DNA from: Prorocentrum cordatum
Taxonomy: Eukaryota > Sar > Dinophyceae > Prorocentrales > Prorocentraceae
DNA length: 32,500 nucleotides
Direction of reading: 5' to 3'
NCBI GenBank assembly: GCA_963575745.1
Contig: CAUYUJ010009440.1
Location: 1 to 32,500 of the forward strand
Shown: positions 17,386-27,351 of the stretch, piece by piece
Numbering within the stretch: position 1 is the stretch's first letter
Layout: every line of letters begins with the position of its first letter
Program-made: the position numbers and the translations under genes
Notes under the pieces: generated by a model
Told to the model about the DNA's origin: nothing
Seen by the model: the letters and a program-made list of their open reading frames with translations, nothing else
The model's database searches: none

Positions 17386-18050
17386 ACCCGAACGCGTGGT
17401 GTTCTCCCCAGTGCCAGGGTTTTCATACGACACCAGGCAATACCCCCACTTCGTGGGGGGGCATTACAAGCTCTACCAAATATCCAAACGACTCTTCGCG
17501 ACCACCCAAACCCAGCTTCCCGCCCTATGACGTTGGGACACTTCACTTCGTGGCGTGCGGACGACCGTGGCTACTACACTGGCGTGGGGTACACACCCAC
17601 AGAACCCAATGGTTTTTGGAGATTTCGGCGTGCGCGCGCGAAGAAAAAACGAATGTGTCCCGCATGGTATTATTTGACAGGGATGATGGCCCTGGCAGGT
17701 GCGCAACCGTTGTCGCAGAAGTTCGAAAAAGTTGCTCGCAAAAGCCCGTTTGACAGAAATGTTTAAAAAGTGTTGGGTTTCCTACGAATCCGCAAGAGCG
17801 CGCGGGATGAGATTTTGACATTTTTTTGTTGAAAAACCATTGGTTTTTTGATGTTTTTATGTTAAAATCGCTCCGAACACTAAGCTTTTGGAAGGATTTC
17901 GTCTTGCGCGCGCGAATGTCCACTTTACCTTATTTTTTGCAAGGGATTCTTGAAATTTGATTATATTAGAACAAGAAATGTCATTTTATAGTGTTTTTTG
18001 CAAGGGAAAGCGGGGGGGAACAAAACAACCGGATCTGGATGACATCGAAT
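17386..18050. other. AT-richer island with internal duplications, no gene
   Basis: Composition drops clearly in GC, with T and A runs. A CCCCCAC-TTC-GTGGGGG hairpin sits at 17443-17459. Two segments resemble each other: about 17606-17660 and 17839-17925 both have TTTTTGG..GATTTCG followed by TGCGCGCGCGAA and TGTCC. TTTTTTGCAAGGGA occurs twice (about 17933 and 17994). No coding frame of substance. It may be a distinct insertion, but no ends were found. Confidence 0.55.
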
Positions 18051-18181
18051 TACCTGAGGCTTCCTCACGAAAATGATGAAAATGTAGCTGCGGCCTAGGC
18101 GCGGCGGGGGGGGCGTGCACCAGGGGGCCCAACAATAATTATTCTTTAGAATTAATAATGTTCAACAACAAAAAAAACTCC

Positions 18182-18420
18182 CGTCGTGATTTTTCACGAC
18201 GCGAAGGGGGTCTGGGTCTGGGGCCCTTCTGGGCTGTCTCGGAGCTGGTCCCATCTTGGGCTGTTTGGGGAGGGGGCCCCTCTTGGGCAGCCTTGAGCCC
18301 CTCCAGGGGCCCTCTTGGGGCGTGATATGGCCCTCCTGAACCGTCTTAGGGCCCCTCCCCGGGCGCTCTTGGCCCTGTCTGGGGGCCCCAGACCCTCTCG
18401 GGTCGTGAAAAAATCACGAC
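18182..18420. repeat. Foldback element with palindromic ends (MITE-like)
   Basis: Each end is itself a hairpin: CGTCGTGATTTTTCACGACG at 18182-18201 and GTCGTGA-AAAAA-TCACGAC at 18402-18420, inverted copies of each other. The similarity continues inward (GGGTCTGGGTCTGGGGCCC on the left, GGGGGCCCCAGACCCTC on the right), giving terminal inverted repeats of roughly 40-50 bp around a central CTTGGGC-rich part. A single end-like copy with CACGGCGTCGGGGGGGTCTG sits at about 18835. No transposase and no clear target-site duplication were seen. Confidence 0.7.
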
Positions 18421-18720
18421 GTGAGGCTTTTCCTGTATGTTCGGCCTCTGGTGGCCTGCGTCTGCCGGAGGTCGCCCCAGAGCTCCCCGAGCCTGGGCGC
18501 TCAGCCCTGCCGCTGAATGGGTGGATCCGCGCAGCGTGGGACGTCCCCGCCAGCGTGTCGAGCGACGTTCACGCTGCTGCCACCAGGCGGCGGCGCCAGC
18601 TTGCCAAGCGCACTCTCGCTTACAAGTTCACGGTCCCCCGTCCATATTACGATCGTTTTCTCGCCGCCTGGTGAGGCCTAAGGTGCTCTGGTAGGGTGTA
18701 ACACCGTGCTTCGCACCGAC
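18421..18720. other. Intergenic, no gene supported
   Basis: The plus frame 18315-18674 (119 codons) ends with a normal-looking stretch (LAKRTLAYKFTVPRPYYDRF), but its first third lies inside the foldback element and no domain is recognisable. It could be a fragment of a host or element gene. Confidence 0.35.
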
Positions 18721-18845
18721 ATCTTGCCTCACCCTCCACACCTGCCGGGGCCCTTCCCGGGCCTCGGGAACGTCAAACAACGGTCCCGGGAAAAGGATCC
18801 ATACCTCTTGGGGCCGACGTGCTGCAAAAGTCACGGCGTCGGGGG
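18721..18845 (-). repeat. Short dispersed hairpin repeat, copy 3
   Basis: On the minus strand a CGACG...CGTCG hairpin is followed by CCCGGGACCGTTGTTTGACG, TTCCCGAGGCCCGGG and AAGGGCCCC, the same order as copies 1, 2 and 4. It is slightly shortened relative to copy 2. Confidence 0.65.
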
Positions 18846-18890
18846 GGTCTGGGTCTGGGGGGCCCTCCATGGCCGTCCGGGAATAAGTAA

Positions 18891-19090
18891 TTGGAGGGCT
18901 GCTGGGCCGTCCTGGAAGGTGGGACGACGAGAAAGGCGAGTGTGACAACCACGCGGGAAGTTGAGGACATCTGCCCCTTTCGACTACGTATTGGAGCGCT
19001 GCTGGGCCATCCTCGAAGAGGGGACGACAAGGAAGGCGAGTGCGATAACCACGCGGGAAGTTGAGGTCGTCTGCCTTTTTCGACTACGTA
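18891..19090. repeat. 100-bp tandem duplication
   Basis: Copy one (18891-18990) and copy two (18991-19090) are collinear and about 87% identical by eye. They share TTGGAG, GCTGCTGGGCC, GGGACGAC, CACGCGGGAAGTTGAGG and CGACTACGTA. The period is exactly 100 bp, not a multiple of three, which argues against coding selection. Confidence 0.9.
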
Positions 19091-19165
19091 TCTCGGGCTT
19101 CTTGGCGGGCCTACCTGGGCCACCTCGGGCGTTCCTCGGGGAAGCTCTTGGGCCGTCAGCGGCCA

Positions 19166-19490
19166 GCTTTGGGCCGTGTGCGGGGGCCACTTGGGGCGTC
19201 TTATGTCATAGCGAGCGTTTGTTTACTCGGCTTTTCGGCATTGGGCAGAAGGGGGCGGAGAGGGGGGGGGTCTGGCTCCGGACCTCTTCTTAGTGCGACT
19301 GTTTGGGACCGTGCGTCCTCTGTGGGAGGCTCCGCCCGCTCGAAACAGGCGCCAAAAACAGCCAAGATCTACTCCACGGGGGGGGGAAGGGGGGGGTGCG
19401 AGGGCCCGCGCCGATCGGCAAAACAATGCATAAAAAACGCTCACCTTGGGGCCGTGTGCGGGGGCCACTTGGGGCCGTCATATGCCACAT
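19166..19490. repeat. Direct repeat of a 27-bp block, 280 bp apart
   Basis: GGGCCGTGTGCGGGGGCCAC plus TTGGGGC occurs at about 19169 and again at about 19449. Between them are G-runs (8-9 G) and no supported gene. Confidence 0.75.
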
Positions 19491-19682
19491 GGGGCCGCGC
19501 CGAGCCGCCTTGGAGGTGTCTTGGGGCGCTGCTCTGCAGGGGCGCCGGGCCGTCCCGGGGCCAGTCGCAGGTCGTGGGCGGCGCCGGGCCCTCGGGCAGC
19601 CCGGCCCCCGACCCCCAAAGGCACCCTGGCCGCCCGTCGAGGCCCAGCCCAGGGGGCCCCCGGCCCTGGCCGATCCTCCGCT

Positions 19683-19872
19683 GGGCACTCCGAGTTCCTT
19701 TATCAGCGTCGGGGGGGGGGCGTCCCCCCCGCCGACAGCCCCACATCGACCCCCGTCGCGGGCAGCCACCGCGCGCCGAAGGCGCTCCGACCCCCGTCGC
19801 GGCGCGACGACGAGGAGAGGTTGACCCACGTCGGGGGGTTACCCCCCACGCTTATTAAGAAAGCCAGAGTAT
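19683..19872. repeat. Imperfect inverted repeat with G/C-run hairpins
   Basis: A G-run facing a C-run forms a hairpin at about 19708-19729, and a second one (GGGGGG-TTA-CCCCCC) lies at about 19834-19848. Outside them, CGACGCTGATAAAGGAACTC (minus strand, left) resembles CCACGCTTATTAAGAAAGCC (plus strand, right). Between them CGACCCCCGTCGCGG occurs twice, about 40 bp apart. Confidence 0.5.
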
Positions 19873-20140
19873 GCAGTCAGCCCGTAGCATAAGGATGCGC
19901 GGTAAGGATGCAAGGGTCTTAAAAGGCCACGTCGACACGCTGCAAACGGGGCGCGGCCAGCGAGAGCGGCCGAGGGATGGGCCGAAGGTGAAGGATGCAG
20001 AGGTACCCTTGGGAAGGCTGCCCATCCTTTCGATGCGGGTTGACTGTATAAACATACCCACACACCAAATGTGGCTTGCACTTCCAGGCTCCGAGGTTCT
20101 CGCTTCGCTCTCTGAGCCCTTGGGTCGGTTCCCCAGGCTT

Positions 20141-20395
20141 CCGCCACGCGGGCGCCCGTGCCCGCTCGCAGGCGCCGCCTGGTGCGCGTCCCGTGCGCTG
20201 GGTGGGGTTCTCGAGGATTCGCCACGCTGGTGCCCGAGCCCGCTCGTGGGCGCCTGGCGGGCGCCCCGTGCGCTGGGCGGGTACCCCGAGGCTTTCGCCA
20301 CGGTGGCGCCCATGGCGGCCCGTGCGCTGGGCAGGTGCCCCAGCTTCGCCACCTGGGCGCCCGCGTGCCCGCTCGTGGGCGCCTCGCGTATCCAC
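20141..20395. repeat. GC-rich ~77-bp tandem repeat, four copies
   Basis: TCGCCACG.GGGCGCCC-type starts occur at 20141, 20219, 20295 and 20346, so two full units of about 77 bp are followed by shorter ones. Shared blocks are CCGTGCGCTGGGYGGG and GCCCGCTCGTGGGCGCC. It passes directly into the 14-bp minisatellite. Confidence 0.75.
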
Positions 20396-20404
20396 AACCG
20401 AGCT

Positions 20405-20715
20405 TGCACCACACAGCCTGCACCGCACAGTTCGCACCACACAGCTCGCACCGGCTGGCTCACACCGCACAGCTTGCACCACACGCGCTGCACTACACAC
20501 GCGCTTTCACCACGTAGCTCTCACCGCACAGTTTGCACCACATGGCTCACACCGCATAGCGTACGCTGCATAGCTTACACTGCCGAGCGTGCAGCACATG
20601 TAGAGTACACGGCATCGTTCACACCACATCGCTCACACCAGATAGTTTACACAGCGTAGCTTACACCACGTAATTTAGACTCCATAGCGTACGTCACGCA
20701 GCGTACGCAGAATGC
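20405..20715. repeat. 14-bp minisatellite, locus 2
   Basis: About 22 units of consensus TGCACCACACAGCT, nearly all exactly 14 bp long despite strong sequence divergence towards the right end (TACGTCACGCAGCG). The reverse complement is the unit of the array at 7650-8012. Confidence 0.88.
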
Positions 20716-20949
20716 GCCGACCTTGTCAGCATGTGTGAGGGGCTTGTCTGTTCGAGTCGTCGTCTCCGTCAGTCGCCCCCTTTCCCTGCGCCCTCCTCCT
20801 CAAGCTTGTCAGCGAGAGAAAATTCTGGCAATGTCGTCATCGAGTCGAAGGGAAGCCCCTTCCCTTTGATCCCTCCCCCGTCGGGGGGGGGGGGGGGCCG
20901 GGGGGGAGGTCCCCGGGGGAGAGGGGGGCCATCCTACCCTGGGAGCCCC
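20716..20949. other. Intergenic, no gene seen
   Basis: Contains a G-run of about 12 at 20885-20897 and C-rich stretches. No domain in any frame. Confidence 0.5.
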
Positions 20950-21560
20950 GAGGCCTCAGAAAGTACCAAGGCATGCCAAGAGTGCCCCAAGAGGCCCCCG
21001 AGACGGTCCAAGAGGGTCCCCAATCGCCAAACGATCGGTCCAAAACGCCTTCACGCCCTCCAGACTGCCCAAGAGGCTTCCAGGATGCCCCAAGACGCCT
21101 CCATGAGCACTCCCGAGAAAGCCCCAAGAGGCCAAATTCATGTTTTAAGATTTGGGCGTTCTCGCCTTTTCCACTTCCCGCCGCTCCAAGACGGCACAAG
21201 AGGCCCCCAAGATCGCCCCAAGATAGCCCAAGAGGCCTCCAAGAGGGCCCCAAAACAGCCCAAGAGGACCCAAGACAGCCCAAAACGCCTCCTCCAAGAC
21301 GGCCCAAGAGGCCCCCGAGACGGCTCCAAGAGCGTCACCCAGACGGGGGACCCGAACGAACATTTCGAGCCCTCGGCCCCAAGAGGCTCCCAAGAGGCCT
21401 CAAGAGTTTTCCAAGAGGCCCCAAGAGGCCCACAAAAGGTCCCCAGGAAGCCCGAAGAGGCCTCAAGAGGCTCCCAAGAGGCCACCAAGACACTCACAAA
21501 AGGCCCCAAAATTCCTCCCCAGAGGCCCCCGAGAGACTTCCGAAGAGACCCCAAGAAGCA
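20950..21560. repeat. Degenerate CCAAGAGGCCCC array, second locus
   Basis: Same repeat type as 1760-3090 in the same orientation. One diverged copy of the longer unit is visible at about 21125-21200 (AAATTCATG...TTCTCGCCTTTTCC...CGCTCCAAGACGG). Open frames are Pro/Lys/Gln-rich on plus and Trp/Leu/Gly-rich on minus; not called as genes. Confidence 0.8.
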
Positions 21561-21844
21561 TCCCTGAGGACTCTGGCCCACGTCAGCGTCATCGTCGTTG
21601 TCGCCGCAGCCGTTGTCGTCGTCATCGTCGTCTCCCTTCAGGGTCGGCGGCACCAGCCGCAAGGTCTTCGCAATATCTTACTTATGCTTTACTCCGCGTA
21701 GCGAACACCTGCTCACTGCAATGACTCACTGTCTGGGGACCACGCTGGCTAACATGTAACATGGGCGTAGACGTACGTTATTAAGAATACACGTAAGGAA
21801 ACCACCCGTGCCGAAAAGCTGAACAAAACGTGTTTTATCATGCC
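21561..21844. other. Intergenic, no gene seen
   Basis: A short GTCGTC-rich stretch (21590-21635) is followed by ordinary AT-richer sequence with no recognisable coding frame. Confidence 0.5.
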
Positions 21845-22095
21845 TCATCCACCTCCTCCTCCTCCTTTTCCTCCTTATCCTTCTTCTCCTCGTCCATACA
21901 TTCCTCCTCCGCCCGCGCCTTCTCTCGCCGTCCCACACCCCTATCCCTCCTCCTATTCCTTGCCCTCGCCCCCTCCTTTTTCCTCTCTCTTCCCTCATCC
22001 CCCCACCCTCCCAGCCCCTCCCCCCCTCGCTCCCAACTCCTCGCGCAATTTCCCCCTCCTCCCCCTCCCCCTCCCCCTTCTCATCCCCCCCAAAT
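21845..22095. repeat. Pyrimidine-rich tract (CCTCC, CCCTC)
   Basis: Almost entirely C and T on the plus strand, without a fixed period. It faces a purine tract on the same strand at 22100-22318, so the two halves are roughly complementary. Confidence 0.85.
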
Positions 22096-22103
22096 AAGTG
22101 AGC

Positions 22104-22318
22104 AGGAGGAAAGGGAGGAGGAGGAGGAGGAGGAGGAGGAGGAGGAGCAGAAGGAGGAGAATGAGGAGGAGGAGGAGGAGGAGGAGAACCAGGGCGGACA
22201 AGGATAGCGAGGAGGAGGAGGAGGAGGAGGAGGAGGAGGAGGAGGAGGAGAGGGAGGTGGTGGAAGAGGAGGAGAAGGAGGAGGAGAAGGGGGAGGGGGA
22301 AGGAGAGGGAGAAAGAGG
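22104..22318. repeat. (GAG)n microsatellite
   Basis: Two GAG/GGA blocks (22104-22190 and 22206-22318) separated by a short ACCAGGGCGGACAAGGATAG spacer. Confidence 0.95.
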
Positions 22319-22454
22319 ACGACGACAAGGACAAAGAGGACTGGGATGAGCATGCGGTGGTGGCAGCCGTCACCTCTGCGGGCCAGACCACGCCCCCTCC
22401 ATAATTTCTCCTCATCATACTCAACCTCCTTCCCGTCATCCTCATCCTCCTCAT

Positions 22455-22633
22455 ACTCATCATCCCCTCACCCTCCTCCTCCTCCTCCTTCTCCTCCTCC
22501 TCCTCCTCCTCATCATCATCATCATCATCATCAGCATCATCAGCATCAGCATCTGCATCTGCATCAGCATCATCGTCATCATCATCATCATCAGCAGCAG
22601 CAGCAGCAGCATAATTTTCATCATCATCATCAG

Positions 22634-22695
<62 letters not shown>

Positions 22696-22740
22696 CCATC
22701 TTCATCATCAGCATCATCATCATCATCATCCTCATCCTCA
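22455..22740. repeat. Compound (CTC)n-(CAT)n microsatellite
   Basis: About 55 bp of CTC/TCC leads directly into about 230 bp of CAT/TCA with CAG and CTG interruptions. Poly-His and poly-Met frames over it are not genes. Confidence 0.97.
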
Positions 22741-23077
22741 TCCTACTCCCCTCCTTCCCCTCACCCTCCTCATCCTCATCCTTGTCACCTCACCCTTCTC
22801 TAGCTCCTTTGGAAATCTCATGAATCCTCACGAAGTCCCCAACGTAACTGGCCGCTGGCCACGTAATGTGGTGGGAAGCTCTGCCTGTGATGGACGGCTC
22901 GTTGTTCGAATCGTCCAAGACCTTCCCCAACGGAGATGGACAGGAGAAGAGAAGACATTAATAAAAATAGAGAAAATCGGAGAAGACCACATGCTAGAAT
23001 AATGCTACGGGACCTTGTGATAGAAGAGAAGACCATCGAGCTTTCTATGCAACATGGTAAAAGCGGACACGAAGAAG
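22741..23077. other. Intergenic, no gene supported
   Basis: Ordinary complexity, AT-richer towards the right. No domain recognised in any frame. Confidence 0.45.
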
Positions 23078-23400
23078 AGAAGAAAAGAGAAGAGAAGAGA
23101 ATATAATAGAAGAGAAGAGAAGAGAAGAGAAGAGAAGAGAAGAGAAGAGAAGAGAAGATATCATGATAGAAGAGAAGTTGTGCTAAGAGAAAAAACGGTA
23201 AGAGAAGAGAAGATAAGAGAAGAGAAGAGAAGAGAAGAGACGACAAGAGAAGAGAAGAAAAGAGAAGAGAAGAGAAGAGAAGACATGAGAAGAGAAGAGA
23301 AGAAAAGAGAGGGGAGAAAATAATATAAGAGAAGATAATAACAGACAAGAGAAGATAAGACAAGGGAAGACAAGACAAGAGAAGAGACGAGAAGAGACGA
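23078..23400. repeat. (GAGAA)n pentanucleotide array
   Basis: AGAGA/GAGAA pentamers with scattered T, C and A substitutions; the interruptions (ATCATGATAG, TTGTGCTAAG, AATAATATAA) divide it into blocks. It is the only pentamer array in the window. Confidence 0.96.
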
Positions 23401-23764
23401 GCAGGGATGAAAGTGGGAGAAGCACGACGGCGAGGACGAAGAGGGGACGGAGAAGCGTCAGCTGGATCCCGGTGTGCTGCCCAGCGCGTCCAACTGCTCG
23501 GCATCGCGCTACTGGCCCCAGCTGTGTTGCCCGCTCCGCGACGCGGTGACCAGCACACTGCGCGCCGCGCTCGCGACCCCGGAAACTCTGCCAAGTCTGT
23601 TTCGGTCTCTGCGGCTGGATTCCGACGTGCCGTTCGGAGCGTGGTGCCGCCCTGCTGCGCGACGAGGCTTAGGTCGGGCACGTCCTCCTACACGCGGATT
23701 TGGGAAAACTTACAAATCATCCACCAAAGTTTGAAAGGAAACAAAAACATGCTCAGAAGCATGC
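23401..23764. other. Unrecognised segment, possible coding fragment
   Basis: A plus frame at 23474-23734 is of normal complexity (CPLRDAVTSTLRAAL...FRSLRLDSDVPFGAWC), unlike its neighbours, but has no recognisable domain and no partner frame. The opposite strand is equally open. Function unknown. Confidence 0.3.
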
Positions 23765-23958
23765 CCAAAAAAATTGAAAAGTCGTCCGTTGACTATTTTT
23801 TGGCTATCCTTGAATCTTCCCCCTGTAGAAGGGCGCGCCCGACTTGCGACGGGCGACGGCCCCCCGCTGCTCGCGCGCTCGCAAGGGCGAGGGCAGCCGC
23901 GCCCCTGCGCCGCCTCTCTTCCGCCTTGCGCGCGGCGGCGCCCCGCATTGCCCTGAAA
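23765..23958 (-). repeat. CTC-linked unit flanking element 2, left copy (inverted)
   Basis: On the minus strand it reads GGCAATGCGGGGCGCCGCC, CGCGCAAGG, GGCGCAGGGGCGCGGCTGCC, and later CTACAGGGGGAAGATTC. The same order occurs on the plus strand at 30536-30745, immediately after a CTC tract in both cases. The two copies are therefore inverted around element 2. Confidence 0.85.
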
Positions 23959-24091
23959 GAAGAGGAGGAGGAGGGGGAGGAGGAGGAGGAGGAGGAGGAG
24001 GAGGAGGGGGAGGAGGAGAGGGAGGAGGATGAGGGGGAGGAAAAAAAGGAGGAGCAGGAGGAGGAGGAGGAGGAGGAGGAGGAAGAAGAAG
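23959..24091. repeat. (GAG)n microsatellite
   Basis: GAG/GGA with AAAAAAG and GAT interruptions; on the minus strand it is the CTC tract that precedes the inverted unit to its left. Confidence 0.95.
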
Positions 24092-24221
24092 CGCGGGGAT
24101 TCGGCCGGATTCTGCTGATCGAACGAACACGATGCCCCATGGAATCGCGCCGCGGGTCGGCCTGGCCGCATCGGGCCGCCCCCGAGCCGAGCCAGAACGC
24201 CGTGCCCTCTCAGGGCTAGCC

Positions 24222-24596
24222 TCAGAGGGGCTTTCCAATGGTGGGATGCATACCCTGCCAGAAACGATCAAGCCTACCCCCGATCATCCTCTGGGCCCCA
24301 GGGCGGCATGGGTAAAACAGGCCCCACCATCTATCGCGGGCGTACCTGGCACATCTACGACTGAACACATACGCTTGGCGGAACACGAGTTCGTGACCCG
24401 CTCCTCTAGCCCCGTCGACCCTGACAGCCCCCCAGTCCAGTATGGCCCGCAGAAGGGGGTGGCCATCAGGGGCGGGGGAGGGGCCCCACGCGCCGCCAGC
24501 CGTCCCAGGAGGCCCAGGGGGGTCGAGGAGCTCCAGGGCGGGGTCGGGGGGGGGTCGAGTCCGTCGGCGGACTCGAGCCCTTCTCAGCATCGACAA
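24222..24596 (-). pseudogene. Element 2, C-terminal cysteine motif
   Basis: The last 55 or so residues read GHELVFRQAYVFSRRCARYA, then GLFYPC and LDRFWQGMHPTIGKPL before the stop. Dinoflagellate retroelement proteins commonly end in such a GH..(x)..C..C..(x)..C..L..G.HP module, and element 1 has its own version (GHLL...CAACWMYC). One expected cysteine appears to be Ser here. The upstream Pro/Gly-rich part is linker. Role unknown; zinc binding is inferred. Confidence 0.55.
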
Positions 24597-24699
24597 TGTC
24601 GCTTCCTAGCACACCTACGTAAGCTCCGACATCGAGGATGCCCCGAACAAGCTTGCACTTATCAATAGAAGCCTCTCTACACCAGGAGGGGGGGGGCTG

Positions 24700-24784
24700 A
24701 TACAGAGCCCCCTGCTTGGCAGATTGATCAGCTAGTTCGTTGCCCTCCCACCTCGCGCGACCGATGTTAATTTGTTTTTCTCTC

Positions 24785-24815
<31 letters not shown>

Positions 24816-24821
24816 ATCTCT

Positions 24822-24877
<56 letters not shown>

Positions 24878-25290
24878 CCCGCGAAGCGCGAGCTTTTACC
24901 ACGCAGACCTGCGCATCGTGGCGCGGCCCGCCGAGCTCACCCAGAGCCTTGAAAATCTCATCCCGTTCGCCCAAGTGCAGAAGGCCCCTTCTTGTCGAGC
25001 CTGCCGGCGCCCTCGGGGGCGCCAACGATTGCGCCCTGACAGCCCGCGAGGACCCGACGCGGGGGCACTCCATGCTTCAGCGCCTGCAGCACCGCGTAGA
25101 GCTCCGCCCGCAAAATATTCCGCGCCCACCGCGGCCCAAGCAGTGGCCCGTAGCTCACGCACTCCATGTCGCAACTGTCCTCTCGGAGCTTCGCGAAGCT
25201 CCAGCCTGCTCTCAGCAGCGGGGCGCAATCACCGCACTGCTGGAGGCCGCCTGCGCAGATGTCTCCTGTCGCGAGCCCCAGCCAGCCGCC
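24700..25290 (-). pseudogene. Element 2, RNase H region split by a microsatellite
   Basis: The first half contains GWSFAKL..CVSYGPLLG and ARNILRAELYAVLQALKHG, with the catalytic Glu (about 25090-25120). Then comes FKALGELGG..VCVVKARAS, and after the CT/GA tract the end ARWEGNELADQSAKQGA with the last Asp (about 24718-24755). The two halves are in different frames, and the GA tract between them would read as alternating Glu-Arg. The domain cannot be made from this copy. Confidence 0.7.
24777..24874. repeat. (CT)n microsatellite inside element 2
   Basis: About 98 bp of CT with CGCT, CTAT and TTTT interruptions, lying between the RNase H strand VCVVKARAS and the GNELAD motif. In the coding direction it is (GA)n. 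Confidence 0.96.
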
Positions 25291-27351
25291 CTCGCAGGGC
25301 CACTCGTCGCACGACTATGCCCACATGTTGAGCTCCTCTGCGGGGTCCGCCGTGATCCCGCGGCCCCATAAGCCCCCGGCCCCACGCCCCGGCCAGGGGT
25401 TGGCGCCCCTCTGCACGACGCGGCGCCCACCTACATGCTCTCGCATGTGCTGCCTTGCGGAGCAGACGAATGTCCGATGGCGGCCCACCCCCTTCGCCAT
25501 CCCGCACGCCCTGCGCACGTCGCCCGCCTATGCCCCCTCGGCGTGGAGGCGCGCCCGCGGCCACATGCCGCCACAGAACAGGACTCGCACTCGCTCGCGG
25601 CGCGCCTGCGCCCACCGCCCTTTCAGCGGCCGCTGCAGCACTGCCCGCACTGGCGCTAGGAAGATGGAGATGGCGCCGTAGTCGCCCCCGTGCCCCTACA
25701 GCCAGCTGTCCTTGAGCTGCTGATCGGTGGCGGTGACGACGAGGCGGCACAGTTCCTGCAATCTGGCATACCGCAGGCCATAGACTACACTGCCGACGGC
25801 GATGGCGCGCGCGGACTGCGCCATCCAGACCATCCGCAGCACCGCAGCACTGCAAGCTCGAGCTGGCCCTCGCACGGTCAGCCACAGTGACTTGCACCGC
25901 GCGACCTTCATAGCCCACGTTCTCCATGCCACGGCCAGCCTGTCCGCCAGCTGCTCGTCGAGGGTCGCCTCCTGCCACGCGCAAGCCCACGCTAGGATGG
26001 GCCCGCCGTTGATCAGGTTGCCTGGGCCCACGCTGTCGCTCAGCAGCGCGAGGGGCGTAGACCTGCCCATCGCACTGCACTGCATCGCCATTGCCACGCT
26101 CGCCCTCAGCTCGTTCAGCTCGCTGTCCGCCACGCCGACGACTGACGATCCGTAGAGGAGGGCGGACGATCTTACGCGCTGCTCCCCAGGCTGACCTCAC
26201 GGCTGCCACCCGCGAGGCCCCCTCTGCAAACTTGAACGCCTGCTTGCTGATGGGGGCCACCCGCCTGCGCCTGCCCGCTGCTGCCGCGACGCCGAGGTGC
26301 TTCTCGTGGCTGGCGACTCGTACCCCCCGGCGTCGGGGTCTTGCGTTTAGGCCGGTGCTCAGCTCGGTAGAAGAGGCCAAGGCGACCGTCTTACCCTCCG
26401 AGCCGCGCGAGACTGCCATGTCCAGTCTCTCCTCGTACACGCGGGTCACCGCCACGACGAGCAGCGGGCGGAAGTGCTTCACAAACTCGCGCAAGCCGCG
26501 CGCGGCCACGGCGAGATCGTCGAAGAAGAAGCAGGTGTCCGCCCGTGGGAACTTGAGGACCAGCTTGTCCAGCTCCAGGATGATCACCATCTTGCAGCGG
26601 AGGGCGCATCCCTGCCCCTGCGCATACCTGCCATGCCCTGCCCTCGGCGTAGCCCCCGCCCAAGACGACGCGCCTCGCCACGCTGTATTTGCGCACGACG
26701 ACTCGCATGATGATGGGGTTGATGTCCCACCGTCTCGCAGTCCCCACACGACGCACCTGACGAGGTCGAAGTAGGTCACCGCGCACTCGCGGCCGACCGA
26801 GCGCGCCGCCTCGCAGCACAGCGCCTGCAGCCAGGCAGCGCGCTCCGAGGACCGCCCTCGGCGCGCCCAGTCGCAGGCTCTCTCGTTGGCGCCCCCCAGC
26901 GGCGCGAATATGGGATGCGGATGACCCCCCACGCGCGCGCCAGCTCAGGAACGGGGCCCAGGTTTCGGAAGCCCCCCGCAGGCTTCGCCAGGAGGTGGAA
27001 GAAGATGGTCGCCTGCGCAGTCGGCCAAGGCGCGCCCTTCTCCACTGCGTTCAGCACGTTTGAGACGCGCGCTGCTCCCGGGTAGCCTCCATGCCGCCGT
27101 GGGCGTGGATGCCGGTCCGCTTCTCCCAAGCCTTCGTCGGCTTGGAAGCACCCGCGCGCATCGAGGACCTCCTTGGGGGTGGCCCCCAGGACCGCACACT
27201 CGTTCAGCTCTTGGTTGGTCGGGGCACGGCACCACGGCTCGTCGGGATCGCAGCTGTCCGCCCACACCTTCTCCCATCCCGCTAGCGCGGCGTCTGCCGC
27301 CACTTGCGGGCTCAGGAGCTCGATCGCCGCGCGTGCCTCTCTCGGCTTCAT
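25291..27351 (-). pseudogene. Element 2, reverse transcriptase and connection, frameshifted
   Basis: An entry segment at 27351 (MKPREARAAIELL) precedes FFHLLAKPAGGFRNLGPVPE (about 26941-27010), the RT finger motif with its lysine. A frame change follows. Motif A is TYFDLVRCV (about 26750-26780) and motif C is CFFFDDLAV (26508-26532), both with their Asp residues. The connection continues in another frame (26133-25696; SVGPGNLINGGPILAWACAW). A former zinc motif seems reduced to FVCSARQHMREH. At least three frame changes make the product impossible. The FFDD signature differs from VIDD in element 1, so the two elements belong to different lineages. Confidence 0.75.

Noticed and set aside
17443-17459. 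CCCCCAC-TTC-GTGGGGG hairpin as a transcription terminator
   Set aside because: No gene ends here and no T-run follows; a bacterial-type terminator makes no sense in this nucleus.
22904-22912. GTTCGAATC, resembling a tRNA T-loop (B box)
   Set aside because: The bases on either side do not form a T stem, and no acceptor or anticodon stem could be drawn.
24143-24148. AATCGC as a target-site duplication of element 2 with 30092-30097
   Set aside because: Six bases are expected by chance over such intervals, and the 3' end of the element is not defined.
24130-24668. 178-codon plus frame opposite the end of element 2
   Set aside because: Antisense to the recognisable C-terminal cysteine motif of element 2.
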